Below are positions 33,614 through 44,830 of a DNA stretch of 64,000 nucleotides, in pieces. The stretch comes from Siphonodentalium dalli (taxonomy: Eukaryota > Mollusca > Scaphopoda > Gadilida > Siphonodentaliidae): assembly GCA_032622095.1 (NCBI GenBank), contig CP136064.1, positions 247,227,827 through 247,291,826 on the forward strand. Reading direction: 5' to 3'. The notes beneath the pieces are model-generated. The model made no database searches. It was not told the DNA's origin and saw only the letters and a list, made by a program, of their open reading frames with translations. The translations under genes were made by a program, and so were the position numbers. Position 1 is the stretch's first letter. Each line of letters starts with the position of its first letter.

Positions 33614-34124
33614 ATGCACGGCTGCCATTTATGCAGAAAGATCTTCTCGACGAACTACAATCTACAAAGACATAAGAATAGTAAACACGGAGTTATGTCA
33701 GGATCGAAGAAAGATATATTCGGGCGATACGAAGATGCTGCGTATAACCGAGAAACGGTTCTAGATTCGGACGAAGATGAACGGGAAACGTTATCAGATT
33801 CGGAGGATGATACTGTCGCCGGTGGTAGAGCGGTAATCGGCCGTCAGAAAGCTGCGCGATGTGCGGCGAGATGAGCACATTCAAAAGTATGTTGAAACGC
33901 GTCAACGATGATGCAGAAGCGGCGTAAGTGTGGTCTGATAAGGTTGATCAACTGATGGAAGAAGATAGCATGTCCGAAGAAAAGTCTGAGGAAAAAGCTC
34001 AACGAGAATGCATCAACACAGAGTTTGATCTCTTTCTCAAAATTTACAGACGGTTGATAGAATACTAGCATCGATTGAAAACATCCCCCATACATAACAC
34101 TATCATGAAGAAAATGGTCAAATA
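33614..34124 (+). pseudogene. C2H2 zinc-finger protein gene, decayed
   Basis: The product begins with one classical zinc finger (C-x2-C-x12-H-x4-H, residues 4-25; CHLCRKIFSTNYNLQRH). An acidic stretch follows (DSDEDERETLSDSEDD). The frame is lost near 33,860. A second frame (33,856-34,068) continues with WSDKVDQLMEED and SEEKAQRECINTEFDLFLK then YRRLIEY, and past a stop HRLKTSPIHNTIMKK. I recall an N-terminal finger, acid linker and helical tail ending in such an HxLKxDPxH motif from a multicopy, apparently intronless family in marine invertebrates; that recollection is unverified. It is a nucleic-acid-binding protein of unknown role. Confidence 0.6.
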
Positions 34125-34794
34125 ATAATGAATGGGTTGCGGATGAAGCGATGAGAAATGATTAAATTCATATACACTTCATCAAAATGTTATTCTCGTC
34201 TTCGTTATATATTCATATTTGGGTGGGAGAGAAGATATACGAGAGATACTTATTGATAAAAGGTACATTAAGAGCCCGAAAATTTGAAGTTTTAAAATTG
34301 TGAACAATTTGAAAGATTTAAGACATTTAGAAATATTAAAAAAAATTTGTTTTTTGGAAATAATTTTGAAGTTTTTGGAAATAATTTTTTTTTGTTTAAT
34401 TTTTGTTGAAATTTTTCCGTTTTTAAAGTTTTAAGAAAAAAAAAAAAATTTAAATTACAATTTATTTTCAATTTAGGATTTTTTTTTTTAAGTTTTAACA
34501 TTTTTTTTGTATTTTTTTTTAAATTTAAGTTTTGTAAGTGTTTAATCATTTTTGGAAATTTTGAAGTTTAAAATTTTTTTCTGTGTCCTTTTAACTTGCA
34601 CCCACTGCGAGTGCCGTGTGTCCCTTTAACATTCATCCAAAGTGAGTGCCGAGTGTCCCTTTAAAATTCACTTTATGAGTACCACGTGTCGCTTTAACAT
34701 TATCATACCGAAAGTGCCGTCCCTTTAACATTCACGCATTGCCAGCGCATTGTCTCCCTTTAATATTCACACAGAATGCATTGTGTCCCTTTAA

Positions 34795-36206
34795 CATAAT
34801 ATGCGGTAATACACCTATTAGAAATATAATTCAGGGCGAGGCTAATCACCTCACACATGACCATACAGTCACCCCTTGTATACATATGCATCTCACCATG
34901 GACACACCACCCCATCACCGTATAGGCTACTCCTTCGCACCATTCATGACCATACAATAACTCCCTGGCTACCATTTTGATATACACCATATAATTAAGT
35001 TGATTTTTTATGCTAATATGGTTTCACTCTGTTCCGTTTAGACATTCTGCCTTTTTCCGTTAAAATATATGGCCAGAGTCCCAAAAGACATTTTTGGCAA
35101 AAGTCCACACTACAGTACATCATTTAAATGAATTAATCATGCCCCAGAAGGTACAGGGACAACGAGAATGAAACACGTAGTAGTCAGTGGATTAAGTAAT
35201 ATGGTTACTAACCAAGTGAGTTACAATTTGCTAACTCTTGGGAACAGAGAATACTACTCGGGATATATGTAAAACACAATTACCAAATGTGGTTGCCATT
35301 TTGGAAGCCATCTTGAGTAATGTTGTCTTAAAACACATTAGTGTGACGCATTTAAGACAGACCAAAAACAATAAACATCTTTGATACCAAAGATAGTCCC
35401 ATTTACTTGAATTAATGGTCCAGACTAGAAAAGTTAATTTTTGCCAATTTTGATGTCAAGCTTGTGATATAAAAATCCAATAATTCTGGAAATGTCATTG
35501 GTTACATTAGTAACACTTAACAAATGTGCATCAAAAATGCTAAAATTTAATGTAGACAGCATAGCCAATTGTATTCGTCAATCACAACTTGTAAGCGATT
35601 ACATGGCATGCTGGGCCAATATTTACCATTTTCCAGGTTTTGGCCGCCATTTTGGCGGCCATTTTCCGACAAAGTGACAATTTTTGTTGATTGAGTTCAA
35701 ATATTCGTAATTAATTGTATGCCTCACTTAATTTGCACAGTTCTGTCAATTTCTTGTTAAAATATGACTAGAATCCTAACGGTGATTTTCGGTGAAATGT
35801 CATACCGAGTTCTGTATAATCGAATTATTGAGGGATCGGAAGGGACTGGAATCACACGAATGGCATATTTCATTGCTCTAATGATCAGTTAACACGAACA
35901 ATACAAAATAAAGTCCCATCTCCAAACCAGTTCCATACAGCGAACCTTATCTAGAAGATATTAGTGAAAAAACGTCAAATTTCCTCTTTCAGCCGCCATT
36001 TTGACGGCCGTCTTGGACGGGGAGTTCCAGTTTTACCCTACAAATGTGGCATCATATCTCTCAGAGTCATACCTACCTATATGACTAATTTTAATTCGCA
36101 TATTTCATGGTAGGATTAATTGCGATATTGAATAACTTATTTAATCACGAAACGCTCTTTAAATTTGGAAAACCCCTTAAAAGAGGGGTTAAAGTTAAAT
36201 TTCAGC
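34795..36206 (-). repeat. Module BD, right copy (compact)
   Basis: Inverted counterpart of 25,166-26,455 and 27,764-27,811, here without the 1.3-kb interruption. Relative to the left copy it has about 90 extra bp near 35,285-35,375. Its inner end abuts the TTAA of the C2H2 element, at the same base where the left copy abuts module A. Confidence 0.85.
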
Positions 36207-36325
36207 GTGGCTCCATATCTAATATCAATAAGTGTGTGAATATGTACATATGTGCAAAGTTTCATGCTTTAGTCACAATTTGAACAATTGCCTTGAAATT
36301 TTTACTTAATCTACTCCACTATACA

Positions 36326-36682
36326 GGCATGTGGCGGTGTCGGTGTGCCCTGGGCAGAGTACGAACGGGTATATATACTGTCGGTGTCGGTGTGTCCTGG
36401 GCAGAGTATAAACGAATATATATGTATATGTACATAAAGCACACGGTATATACGGGCATGTGGCGGTGTCGGTGTGCCCTGGGCAGAGTATAAACTAATA
36501 TATATGTATATGGCACACACATATAGAGCTGGGTTCTGGGATACTTCAGCACCCAGTAACCATACTTGCGCATGGCGGTGTCGGTGTGTCCTACGTATCC
36601 ATATATATATACATATATATATATTAAATATATATATATACATATAGTATATATATATATTAAATATATATATATACATATA

Positions 36683-36722
<40 letters not shown>
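36326..36722. repeat. GTGGCGGTGTCGGTGTG minisatellite and AT-rich palindromic tract
   Basis: GGCGGTGTCGGTGTG plus YCCTGGGCAGAGTA occurs four times with spacings of about 50-110 bp (36,333, 36,380, 36,463 and 36,573). From 36,597 to 36,722 there are alternating TATATA blocks. ORFs here are repeat translations. Confidence 0.8.
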
Positions 36723-36725
<3 letters not shown>

Positions 36726-37511
36726 CGTGTCGATAATATATATGGAGAAATATATATGATTTCGTGCGTCTTACATGAAGACCTAGCCTGAAGGGGTCAC
36801 TCGCACCAAAAAAAGGGCTGAAGGGTACGTACCACCTGTGGGTTACTTATAACCGACTCGCAACTCATATCTGGTTTAGCTCAATTATGGCTTTCAGTTT
36901 GAGCACACTTGGTTTTCTTAATCGTGTAACAATAAAGAGCGTTTCGTGTTAATCAATTCCTAATATGGTACTAATAAAGAGCGTTTCCGTGTCTTCAGTG
37001 CGACATATTGAAAACAACTTGGAAAATTGCTTTGGCAAGATTTTCAAAGTACATGTATATTATATTAATAACCTTGTGAAATACAGGCAACGATGTATCG
37101 GTTCATTCATCACATCTGAACTGAACTTAACTGATTTTTATTTATAAATCAAATTATGCATATTATACACAATAACAATGGGGCTCTGTAGAAGGCATGG
37201 CTTATGGGCCAGAGCCCTATAATAGCATGATAAATACAATAATGAATATAAACTGAGTGCAGGTAGGTGCAAGGATTGGGGAGAGTTTGGGGCTGGGGGT
37301 GGGGTGCAAGATTACATGGTATGCATTATATGTTGGACGATGCTCATAAAGTATATATATTAAGTCAACTCCAAGAACAATTTAAAATGTTTTATGTGAA
37401 TGTCAAGGATGTGGCTGTACAATCAGTGGACCTCATTTAGGTTTGAGATATGTGGTAGTTTAGTTTATACTTTCAGATTTAAGTTTAGAATTGGCCATTG
37501 ATACGGCTGAA
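36723..37511. other. Spacer with an isolated paired GAGCG cassette
   Basis: At 36,929-36,987 two AATAAAGAGCGTTTC motifs stand 42 bp apart, as in the TTAA MITEs, but the MITE ends are not recognisable. Nothing else identified. Confidence 0.55.
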
Positions 37512-37880
37512 TTATTGTACTCGTTTTCTTATAAAGTAATCTTTTAAATATTTAAGGTATTCTGGGCTACTAATTTTAATGCGTAGTGTGCAGTCTGCGG
37601 GGAGGCTATTCCATAATTCTCGCGCTTTGTTTGAGATTTCACTTTTTGAGTTTTTAGTCCTTTTGAATTCATGATAAAGATTACCTTTTGTTTTTCCGCG
37701 GGTATTATAGCTATGGATATCTTCAATATGCGTGAATACTTTTGATAACGAATCCGGTAGTGCATGCATATGATAATCATGTAGTATGTGTGCCCCAATA
37801 AAAAAAACTAGTAACATGTCACGTGCTCTCGGTGTGGAAATTCCGAAGGTGTGGCTAAATGTTGTTAAAATAGTATCCAT
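37512..37880 (-). pseudogene. LINE RT C-terminal fragment
   Basis: 122 open residues containing HSYNTRGKTKGNLYHEFKR and KARELWNSLPADC, the post-RT tail typical of CR1/L2/Jockey-group LINEs. The stop is at 37,512. No RT core lies upstream; module A's right arm begins at 38,217. It could be the 3' end of the same element as the RT fragment at 43.9-44.8 kb (same strand, correct order), with module A in between. Confidence 0.8.
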
Positions 37881-38655
37881 GACGTCATGTTATACCGGAA
37901 GAGAAATTCACAAATCGACAAATAAAGTAGATTGTTGACGAGCGGTCGAAAGTTTAAAATCAAGAATCACCGGAATTTGGATTGCAGGCAACTGTAATTA
38001 GGGTACACCTGACCAATCTTTGGAGCTAATAATACGGCTGTGTAAGGTCGGGAGGGTTTCGGTGGGGTTGGTGGTAGAATTGTGTTGCTCTTCGCTCGTT
38101 TTGGCTGCGGTGGTACTACTGTACTGGGAACTGATAGATCGTTTTGTTATGTCATTTAACTTTTTTTTAGTTCTGTAGTATCAGTATGAATCTGAGTGTA
38201 TGTTTACATAGACTGGGAATTTACAAGGTCAGATGGCGAGGATCACGAAGCAATCAATATTATTTCCACCCAGCATTGCCGCAGCATTATTGATGCACAT
38301 TCGGCCAACCCAAAGCGATTCATTTTTATTTAAATATGTATATAAAGAACAAAATACGCTTCATACTAGTTAGCACCCCTATGTGGCCCCTATGTATGGA
38401 ACACGTGTATTTGTTAGACCTGTTCGAGTTCGCAACGATAACCATGCTATATCATATGAATATAGGCCTAGGCCTACCCCTCGTTGGTTAAAGAATGGAA
38501 TCGACCACTCAGTAAATAGCCAACCATTCGCCCAAAAGTTCGGACGCGTCCATGTATGTTTACCAGTCCAGATGGCAGCGGGGTCATATAATGTAGGTAT
38601 ATTGCATGCACTCTGGTGGCTGATTGCACTTTCATTTTCGATTTCTCAATACACG

Positions 38656-39687
38656 CAGAGACGTGGCGACAGGGGGGGGGGGGGGGGGGTCTCACACCCC
38701 CCCCCCAACTTTGGTCATAATTTTCAACAGTTGGAAATTTCATACCTGACACAACATTAGTTGGAAATTTCACACCAATAATAGGTTGAAAATGTTCTTG
38801 TAGTTTGATTTTCAATCAATATATTGGGGGAATTTATTGTTTTTGGACCAATATTTACATATTTTCCTTCTTTTGGTAAAATTTTTGGACTGAAATGGCC
38901 ATTAGTTAGAAATTTTCCAACCTTAGGGGGGGTGTCAGGTTGGAAATTTCCAACACTTGGAAAGCTTGTGTCCTGGTCCCCACCCCGTGGCTAGTAAAAA
39001 ACTTCTAGTTAATTTAAGAAAACAATATTGTCCTACATTTGGTCAAAATTGTCACTGGAATTGTCATCAGTTGGAAATTTTCCAACCAAAGTCAGTTGAA
39101 ATTTCCAACTCTATGAATGCTTGAGGCTAGTCTAGATGCTAGGATTTTGCGATTTTCTTGTTAAGATTTCAAAATTTTCTAATACCGGGCCGAACCATGG
39201 TCGGCCCGGTGTGTCCTGGTCCCTCCCCGTGGCCAATACAAAACTGCTAATGAGTTTCTAGATGCTAGGATTTTGCGATTTTCTTGTTTAGTTTTCAAAC
39301 TTTTCTCACACCGGCCGAAAAACCATGGTCGGCCCGGTGTGTCCTGGTCTATTGCCTATAGTCGTGTGCATTTGTCTGGAGTTAGACCACTAGATGTTAG
39401 GTTTTTGGCAATTTTCAGGTTCAAAATATATGAATATTATCATACCGGGTAGCTAGAACCATGGTTTATAAATAGGCTATTAGGCCTGTGAACACTTAGG
39501 TGCAAGGAGGGGGGGATTATGCAAAACCTTTGGTCTGATTCAAGGGGTGTTATGGTTTGATTCAAGGGGTGTGTGCAAATGGAATTATGCAAAACCTTGT
39601 GTGATCTGATTCAAGGGGGGGGGGGGGGTGCAGTTGGAATTAGCAAGGTTGACACCCCCGAACGGAGAACATCTAGCCACGTCCCTG
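38656..39687. mobile_element. hAT-like MITE with 8-bp target duplication AATACACG
   Basis: Ends CAGAGACGTGGC and GCCACGTCCCTG. AATACACG flanks it at 38,648-38,655 and 39,688-39,695; an 8-bp duplication and CAGRG ends are hallmarks of hAT elements. The interior has repeated GTTGGAAATTTCCAAC palindromes (38,727-39,115) and GC-rich palindromes around AACCATGGT (about 39,184 and 39,301), plus G/C homopolymers. Non-coding. Confidence 0.9.
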
Positions 39688-40853
39688 AATACACGTATAT
39701 TTAATCATTGTTAGATGTGGGAAGCCCGGCGCTATTAATTCGTCGGCGACTTTTGTTTAAAATGTGCACATTTTGCTTCCGTTTTTGCCAGTGACTTACG
39801 ATTTTTTAGCAGAGAAATTATTAAACGTAGGGATCCCAAATATAAGCATGGTACTTTCTTGGAAATAAATAAGCGTATCGGCACGTTTATTTCGATCGCG
39901 AGAGTATGACTACATATACACGGAGTATTATGTCTGACTGACAGCTTCACGAGAACTTGGAGAAATAAATACCTGTAGAGGTAAGTGGTAGACAATGGAT
40001 TTTCCATTTCTTTTTGATTTGTTTAGTTTAAATTCAGGATTTTCTTTGCCCCACAAAAGGCAACACAATTAATTTACATCACTGTGTCACTTCAGATACT
40101 ACCAAGTCTGAAACATATTCAGTGTTACAAGCCAAATACAAACAAAATGTTAAATTTACGGTCTGTAGGCATTTTAAAATTATTTTGCTTTTAGATCAGC
40201 CTAATTTAGATTTTCTTGGTATAAACTGTGATAAGCACAATGCTTTGACAGAAAATCCCTTCAGATCGAGACATTGATGATATACAAAATTGAGAAAAAA
40301 ATTCTTGAAAAGCATGACAAAACTTTAGAGTGTGTGGGGGGGGGGTAATATTTAGGGTAGGTAAGGAAAACCTTAACCACAAATATATTTGTCTTTGGCT
40401 TTGAGATAGGGACAAATCAATCAACATTTGATACACGATTCTTCCAACAGTGTATGCGTATATACAATTATACACCATATATGGCTATGTGACTAACGTA
40501 TTGGTATTTGGTGCATGTAGTATTTGTACAGACCAGTACTCAAATTAGCGCTGTGATTCCCCATCCCCATTGTAAGATTTTCGAATCTGTTAATTGCAGG
40601 TGGTCTTAATGTCTGGAAACTGGAGACCGAACCACGGTACATGATATTCTAATACAGAATGCTGAAAATGGTAGTTGCATGACCGTGATATATAGCTGAT
40701 GAGATTGAGCCAGATATTCCTAGATATATACATATATAAAGGTTTTTGAATTTAAATGAGTCTTATTTTAGTGACCAGCATGCAGATAGTGTGAAACAGG
40801 AAAAATGGCTACATACACTTACAGTGCTTTGTTGTGGATGCCTCACTCTATGT

Positions 40854-41251
40854 TTAAACGGACATGGCTCATTCGAACCTCCAAATTTCTTTCTACGTAA
40901 TTTGGAGCGACGGATACAATAGGTCAACAAATAAACGAACTTTTGATATACCGGTTTCATATGGTTTGAAAAACTCTTGCTAAAATCCCAGCCGTTTTCA
41001 ACTTTTCGCCAGAAGTCAGATAAACGCTCTTTATTGTTACCATATCTGGAATGGATTACCACGGATCGCTCTTCTCTATTCCATGTCGTGCAATTGGCTG
41101 CTTTGTGTTTGGGATCAATGCATCTTTTTGGGTTACAGAATGCTCGTAGAAAGATTGATATTTATCAACCTATTTCGTTCGATACCGGGAAAATTTAAAA
41201 AGCGTATAATATTATTTGCGTTTTGGAGCGCAAATCGCCATGTGGCTTTAA
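40854..41251 (-). mobile_element. TTAA MITE family 2, copy 3, with empty site elsewhere in window
   Basis: Bounded by TTAA; ends ACGGACATGGC and GCCATGTGGCT. The corresponding point of the left arm (28,816-28,819) has a single TTAA and no insert, proving both the boundaries and the TTAA duplication. The paired CGCTCTT motifs are at 41,025 and 41,067. Confidence 0.92.
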
Positions 41252-41398
41252 TTTAATTATTGACCCCAGAATTTGATATACATGTAAATTATGTGCTGTC
41301 CCTTTTTGATTTGAAATATTTATTTACCCGAGGACATAAACATTTCAGAAAAATGAATTCAAAAACTGAGAATACCATCATTTTAACATATACCCACC

Positions 41399-42516
41399 CA
41401 GGGATGTGGCTAGAGGGGGGGGGGGGGGGGTGTCTCACCCCCAGCAGAGAGCTATATTTTCAATAGTTGGAAATTTCATACCTGCCACAACGAAATTTCA
41501 CACCAACAATAGGTTGAACATGTTCTTGTAGTTTGATTATAAAACAATTTATTGGGGGGAATTTGTTGTTTTTCGACTAATATTTGCATATGTTCCTATT
41601 TTTTGTCAAATTTTTTGACAGAAATGGACATCAGTTGGAAATTTTCCAACCTTAGGGGGGGGTGACAGGTTGGAAATTTCCAACACTTGGAAAGCTTGTG
41701 TCCTGGTCCCTCCCCCGTGGCCAGTCAAAAACTTCTAGTTAATTTAAGAAAACAATATTGTCATACAATTGGTCAACATTGTAATTGGAATTGTCATCAG
41801 TTGGAATTTTTCCAACCTAAGTGGGGGTGTAGGGTTTGAAATTTCCAACAGTAGGAAGGCTTGAGGCTAGTCTAGGTGTTAGGATTTTGCGATTTTCTTG
41901 TTCAGATTTCAAAATTTTCGCACACCGGGCCGAACCATGGTCGGCCCGGTGTGTCATTGCCCCATCCACGTGGCCAATACAAAACTGCTAATTAGTTTAG
42001 CAAAACAATATTTTACTACATTTGGTCAAACTTGTAGACATAAATGGTCATCAGTTGAAGAATTTTCCAACCTGAGGGGGAGCATGAGGTTTGAAATTTC
42101 CAACACTAGGAAAGCTTCAGTTGAGGCCAGTCTAGATGCTAGGATTTGCGATTTTCTTGTATATAGTTTTAAAATTTTTCTCACACCCGGGCCAAACAAC
42201 CATGGTTGGCCCGGTGTTTCCTGATCTGTTGTCGGTAGCTGTGTGCATTTGTCTGGAATTAGATCACTAGTTGTTTTTTTGGGGGGCAATTTTCAGGTTA
42301 AAATATCTTAATGTTCTCATACTGGGAAAATAGAAGCATGGCTTATGAATATATAGGAAATTAGGCCTGAGCATGAGGTACAAGGGGGGGGGGGGTGCAA
42401 ATGGAATTATGCAAAAAGTTGTGTTGGTGTGATTCCGACTCAATGGGGGGGGGGTGCAGTTGGAAATTCCCAAGGTGGACACCCCCCCCAGCGGAGACCC
42501 TCTAGCCACATCCCTG
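41399..42516. mobile_element. hAT-like MITE with 8-bp target duplication TACCCACC
   Basis: Ends CAGGGATGTGGCTAGA and CTAGCCACATCCCTG. TACCCACC flanks it at 41,391-41,398 and 42,517-42,524. The left arm of module A shows the unoccupied site GGTGGGTA at 28,643-28,650. The interior resembles the element at 38,656, including GTTGGAAATTTCCAAC and CCATGG-centred palindromes near 41,924 and 42,190. No ORF of substance. Confidence 0.95.
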
Positions 42517-43882
42517 TACCCACCACTACTGCCCCTCAACCCCGAATCCCAAACACCAGTTACTACATGTAGTAACTTGATTTTAAGAGAGAGAGGGAGG
42601 GGTGAAATCCTGCATACCAGTTAAGAAAATATCGACAACATGGCATGGCAATTGATATAGTTGACAAAGATTTATACCTAACTTCAATAACCAAGAGCAA
42701 TAAGGGTAAATTACATCGACAACATTATATTTGTAATTTGAGCCAAACACAATCTAAAGTTTTGAGAATTTTGTGGTATAAAGCTGCTTACAATTAATGC
42801 AGGCTATTTGCATAATCCTGGATATCAGTTTAATAAATGGAGCGGTATAGTGCGATAATTAGTCCGAGGCAACCTTGGTCGCAATCCTTGGATCCTCTTC
42901 AGAAACGACCCCCAAACCTGTCGAATCTGCGGCCCATTCTATGATATACCGGTACCCCCTTCACCCACACCCTGCTAAGAAGATGCATAGGGTATGATAT
43001 TAGAGGGTGTGGTCAGAAATAGGGGTATCTCCGGGTCACTGTTGAAGCTCCAACTCATGTAGTCATGTGCTTGAAGTTGTACAATTGGGTGGTTTAAGAA
43101 CACTATATATTGTATTTCATTTCATTTTTAATATAATTTTGTGGCATCACCTGGATTTAAATTCAAATAGCCATCAAGTGAAAACTCACTCACGATGCTT
43201 TTGGTAGCAACTGAACACACCAAAAGCAAACTTCCAGTACTGTGAATAGGCCTGTACAGTCGTTCGAAGTTTGATTTTTTTTTTTTCGGAAGAAACAACA
43301 GGCCTTCTAAACAGTGACTGAGATCTTAATAAATACAAATTTGAATACATCTATTCTCTATATTACGGTAAGTGGGCTAATTAATTCAAAAATATATAAT
43401 ATCACTCAATTATCACTGTTTAGAAGGCCTGTAGTTAGTGTGAAAGAAACTAACACGTTTTACCCACATTGATGTCAGTATTTCGTCATTTCGTTGCGAT
43501 CTGACGAATGCAATAGCTGCGACTCACAAGAAAAGCACTGCGTGCATAAAACTTTAATCATATTCTGGCCCCAAATTACATGCAAAGTACTTGAAAACGT
43601 GAGTGTTTCATCGAAACATATCTTTAAAACTTGCATTGTTTACACTCGCGAACTGGGGGAAATACGTCTTCAACTTGTGACGTCATTTCCGAAGTTCTCC
43701 GAAAGAGGCCGACTATTCTTAGCAAAGGGGAGGGCTTACGCTCTGATTGACGTCGGAGCCAAATTAGCTACCGCTTCGTCTGCGGTGTTATTTCTTCGAA
43801 CACTCTAGACCACATTGACCAGATTAATCGTGGTTAATTAACATATATCGGGTGTTATTAATTATTACTACCTGCACTTTAA

Positions 43883-44830
43883 ATAATTTGTGGATATCTC
43901 TATCAGAACAAAAGGCATTTTTGTCATCTGCAAAAAGTATCAATTTAGCATCCTTGCATATACTTGGTAAGTCATTCATATAGATTAAAAATAAGAGAGG
44001 CCCTAAGATTGAGCCTTGTGGGACCCCACAGGTAATTTCATTGAGTTCTGATATATGGCCATCATATTGAACGCATTGTTTTCTATGAGTAAGATAATCC
44101 TTGAACCAGTTCAGTGCAACCCCTCGACATCCGTAGTGCTCTAGTTTTTGAAGCATTATTCTATGATTTATTGTATCAAATGCCTTAGATAGGTCGTGGA
44201 ACACTCCAATTGTGTGTTCGTGATTGTCTAAGGCACCAGTTATTTTCTCTATAAGGACAGTCAAAGCTAGAATTGTGGAATTATTCTTCCTAAAGCCACA
44301 CTGGCTGCTGTATAAAATCTTGTGTTTTTCTAAGTATTAATTTAATCTATTATACATGAGTTTTTCCAAGTACTTTTGAAAAGATTGGTAGCACCGATAC
44401 AGGTCTGTGGTTACTGACTATACTTGCATCTTTAGATTTGAAGATTGGGGATACTTTAGCAAATTTTATTCGTTCTGGGAATACACCTTGGGAAAGAGAT
44501 AGGTTACAGATATGTGTCAATGGTACGATAAAGGAATCTGCACATTGTTTTAAGATGCCACATTTAAGTTCATCTAAGCCAGCTGCTTTTTTTTTAGTCT
44601 ATATTTTTCAGTATGTATATTATTTCTAATTCTCCAGCAGATTCAACAAATATTGAAGATGGGTTGGGAAGGGGGAGAAATTCCTTTGGATCATTGGTTG
44701 AATTTATCTTTTTTGCTAGATTAGGACCTATATTTGTAAAAAATAACAAGGCATGCACTTCCAGAGAATGCTTGTGGGACAGGCCATTTAAAAAGTTTCA
44801 GCTACTGGAAAATTAGTTTCTGATATAAAA
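43883..44830 (-). pseudogene. LINE reverse transcriptase core, truncated and frameshifted
   Basis: On the minus strand: a region with PVSVLPIFSK and GFRKNNSTILAL spread over frames (about 44,280-44,420), then FHDLSKAFDTINHRIML, GVPQGSILGPLLFLIYMNDL and LILFADD (43,900-44,264). These are RT motifs with the catalytic FADD box. The gene is cut at 43,883 by module A and has several frameshifts upstream. It is a different subfamily from the LINE at 20.7-25.0 kb. Confidence 0.85.

Larger units (their letters stand above)
32534..34794. mobile_element. TTAA-bounded palindromic element carrying a C2H2 gene
   Basis: Both ends read TTAAAGGGACACRATGCATT inward. The arms (32,534 to about 33,320 and about 34,121-34,794) match in inverted orientation over about 0.7 kb. 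Each arm holds, from the outside in, four to five units of about 45 bp starting TTAAAGGGACAC and containing a GAATGTTAAAG link, a long A/T-rich tract, then CACCCAAATATGAA and CTTCATCCGC sequence. Part of the inner array is repeated directly at 33,325-33,490. The unique centre has a zinc-finger gene. No transposase is present, so it would be non-autonomous. Confidence 0.75.
38217..43882 (-). repeat. Module A, right arm (with three MITE insertions)
   Basis: Inverted match of 27,816-31,389; the outer end reads CCTGCACTTTAA. Longer than the left arm because it contains hAT-like MITEs at 38,656-39,687 and 41,399-42,516 and a TTAA MITE at 40,854-41,251. At its outer end it cuts into a LINE RT sequence, so the arm's arrival broke, or arrived beside, that LINE. 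Confidence 0.9.

Noticed and set aside
34292-34549. Lys/Asn/Phe-rich 85-residue ORF
   Set aside because: Translation of poly-A/T-rich tract inside the element arm; low complexity.
11542-34794. CRISPR arrays (30-bp units at 11.5 kb; 45-bp units at 32.5 and 34.6 kb)
   Set aside because: Units are contiguous or share the whole period without unique spacers, and the genome is eukaryotic.
27861-43808. ORFs at 27,861-28,100 (-) and 43,494-43,808 (+) with similar proteins as a real gene pair
   Set aside because: Similarity follows from the inverted DNA module; differences do not look coding-biased by eye, the ends diverge, and no domain is recognisable.
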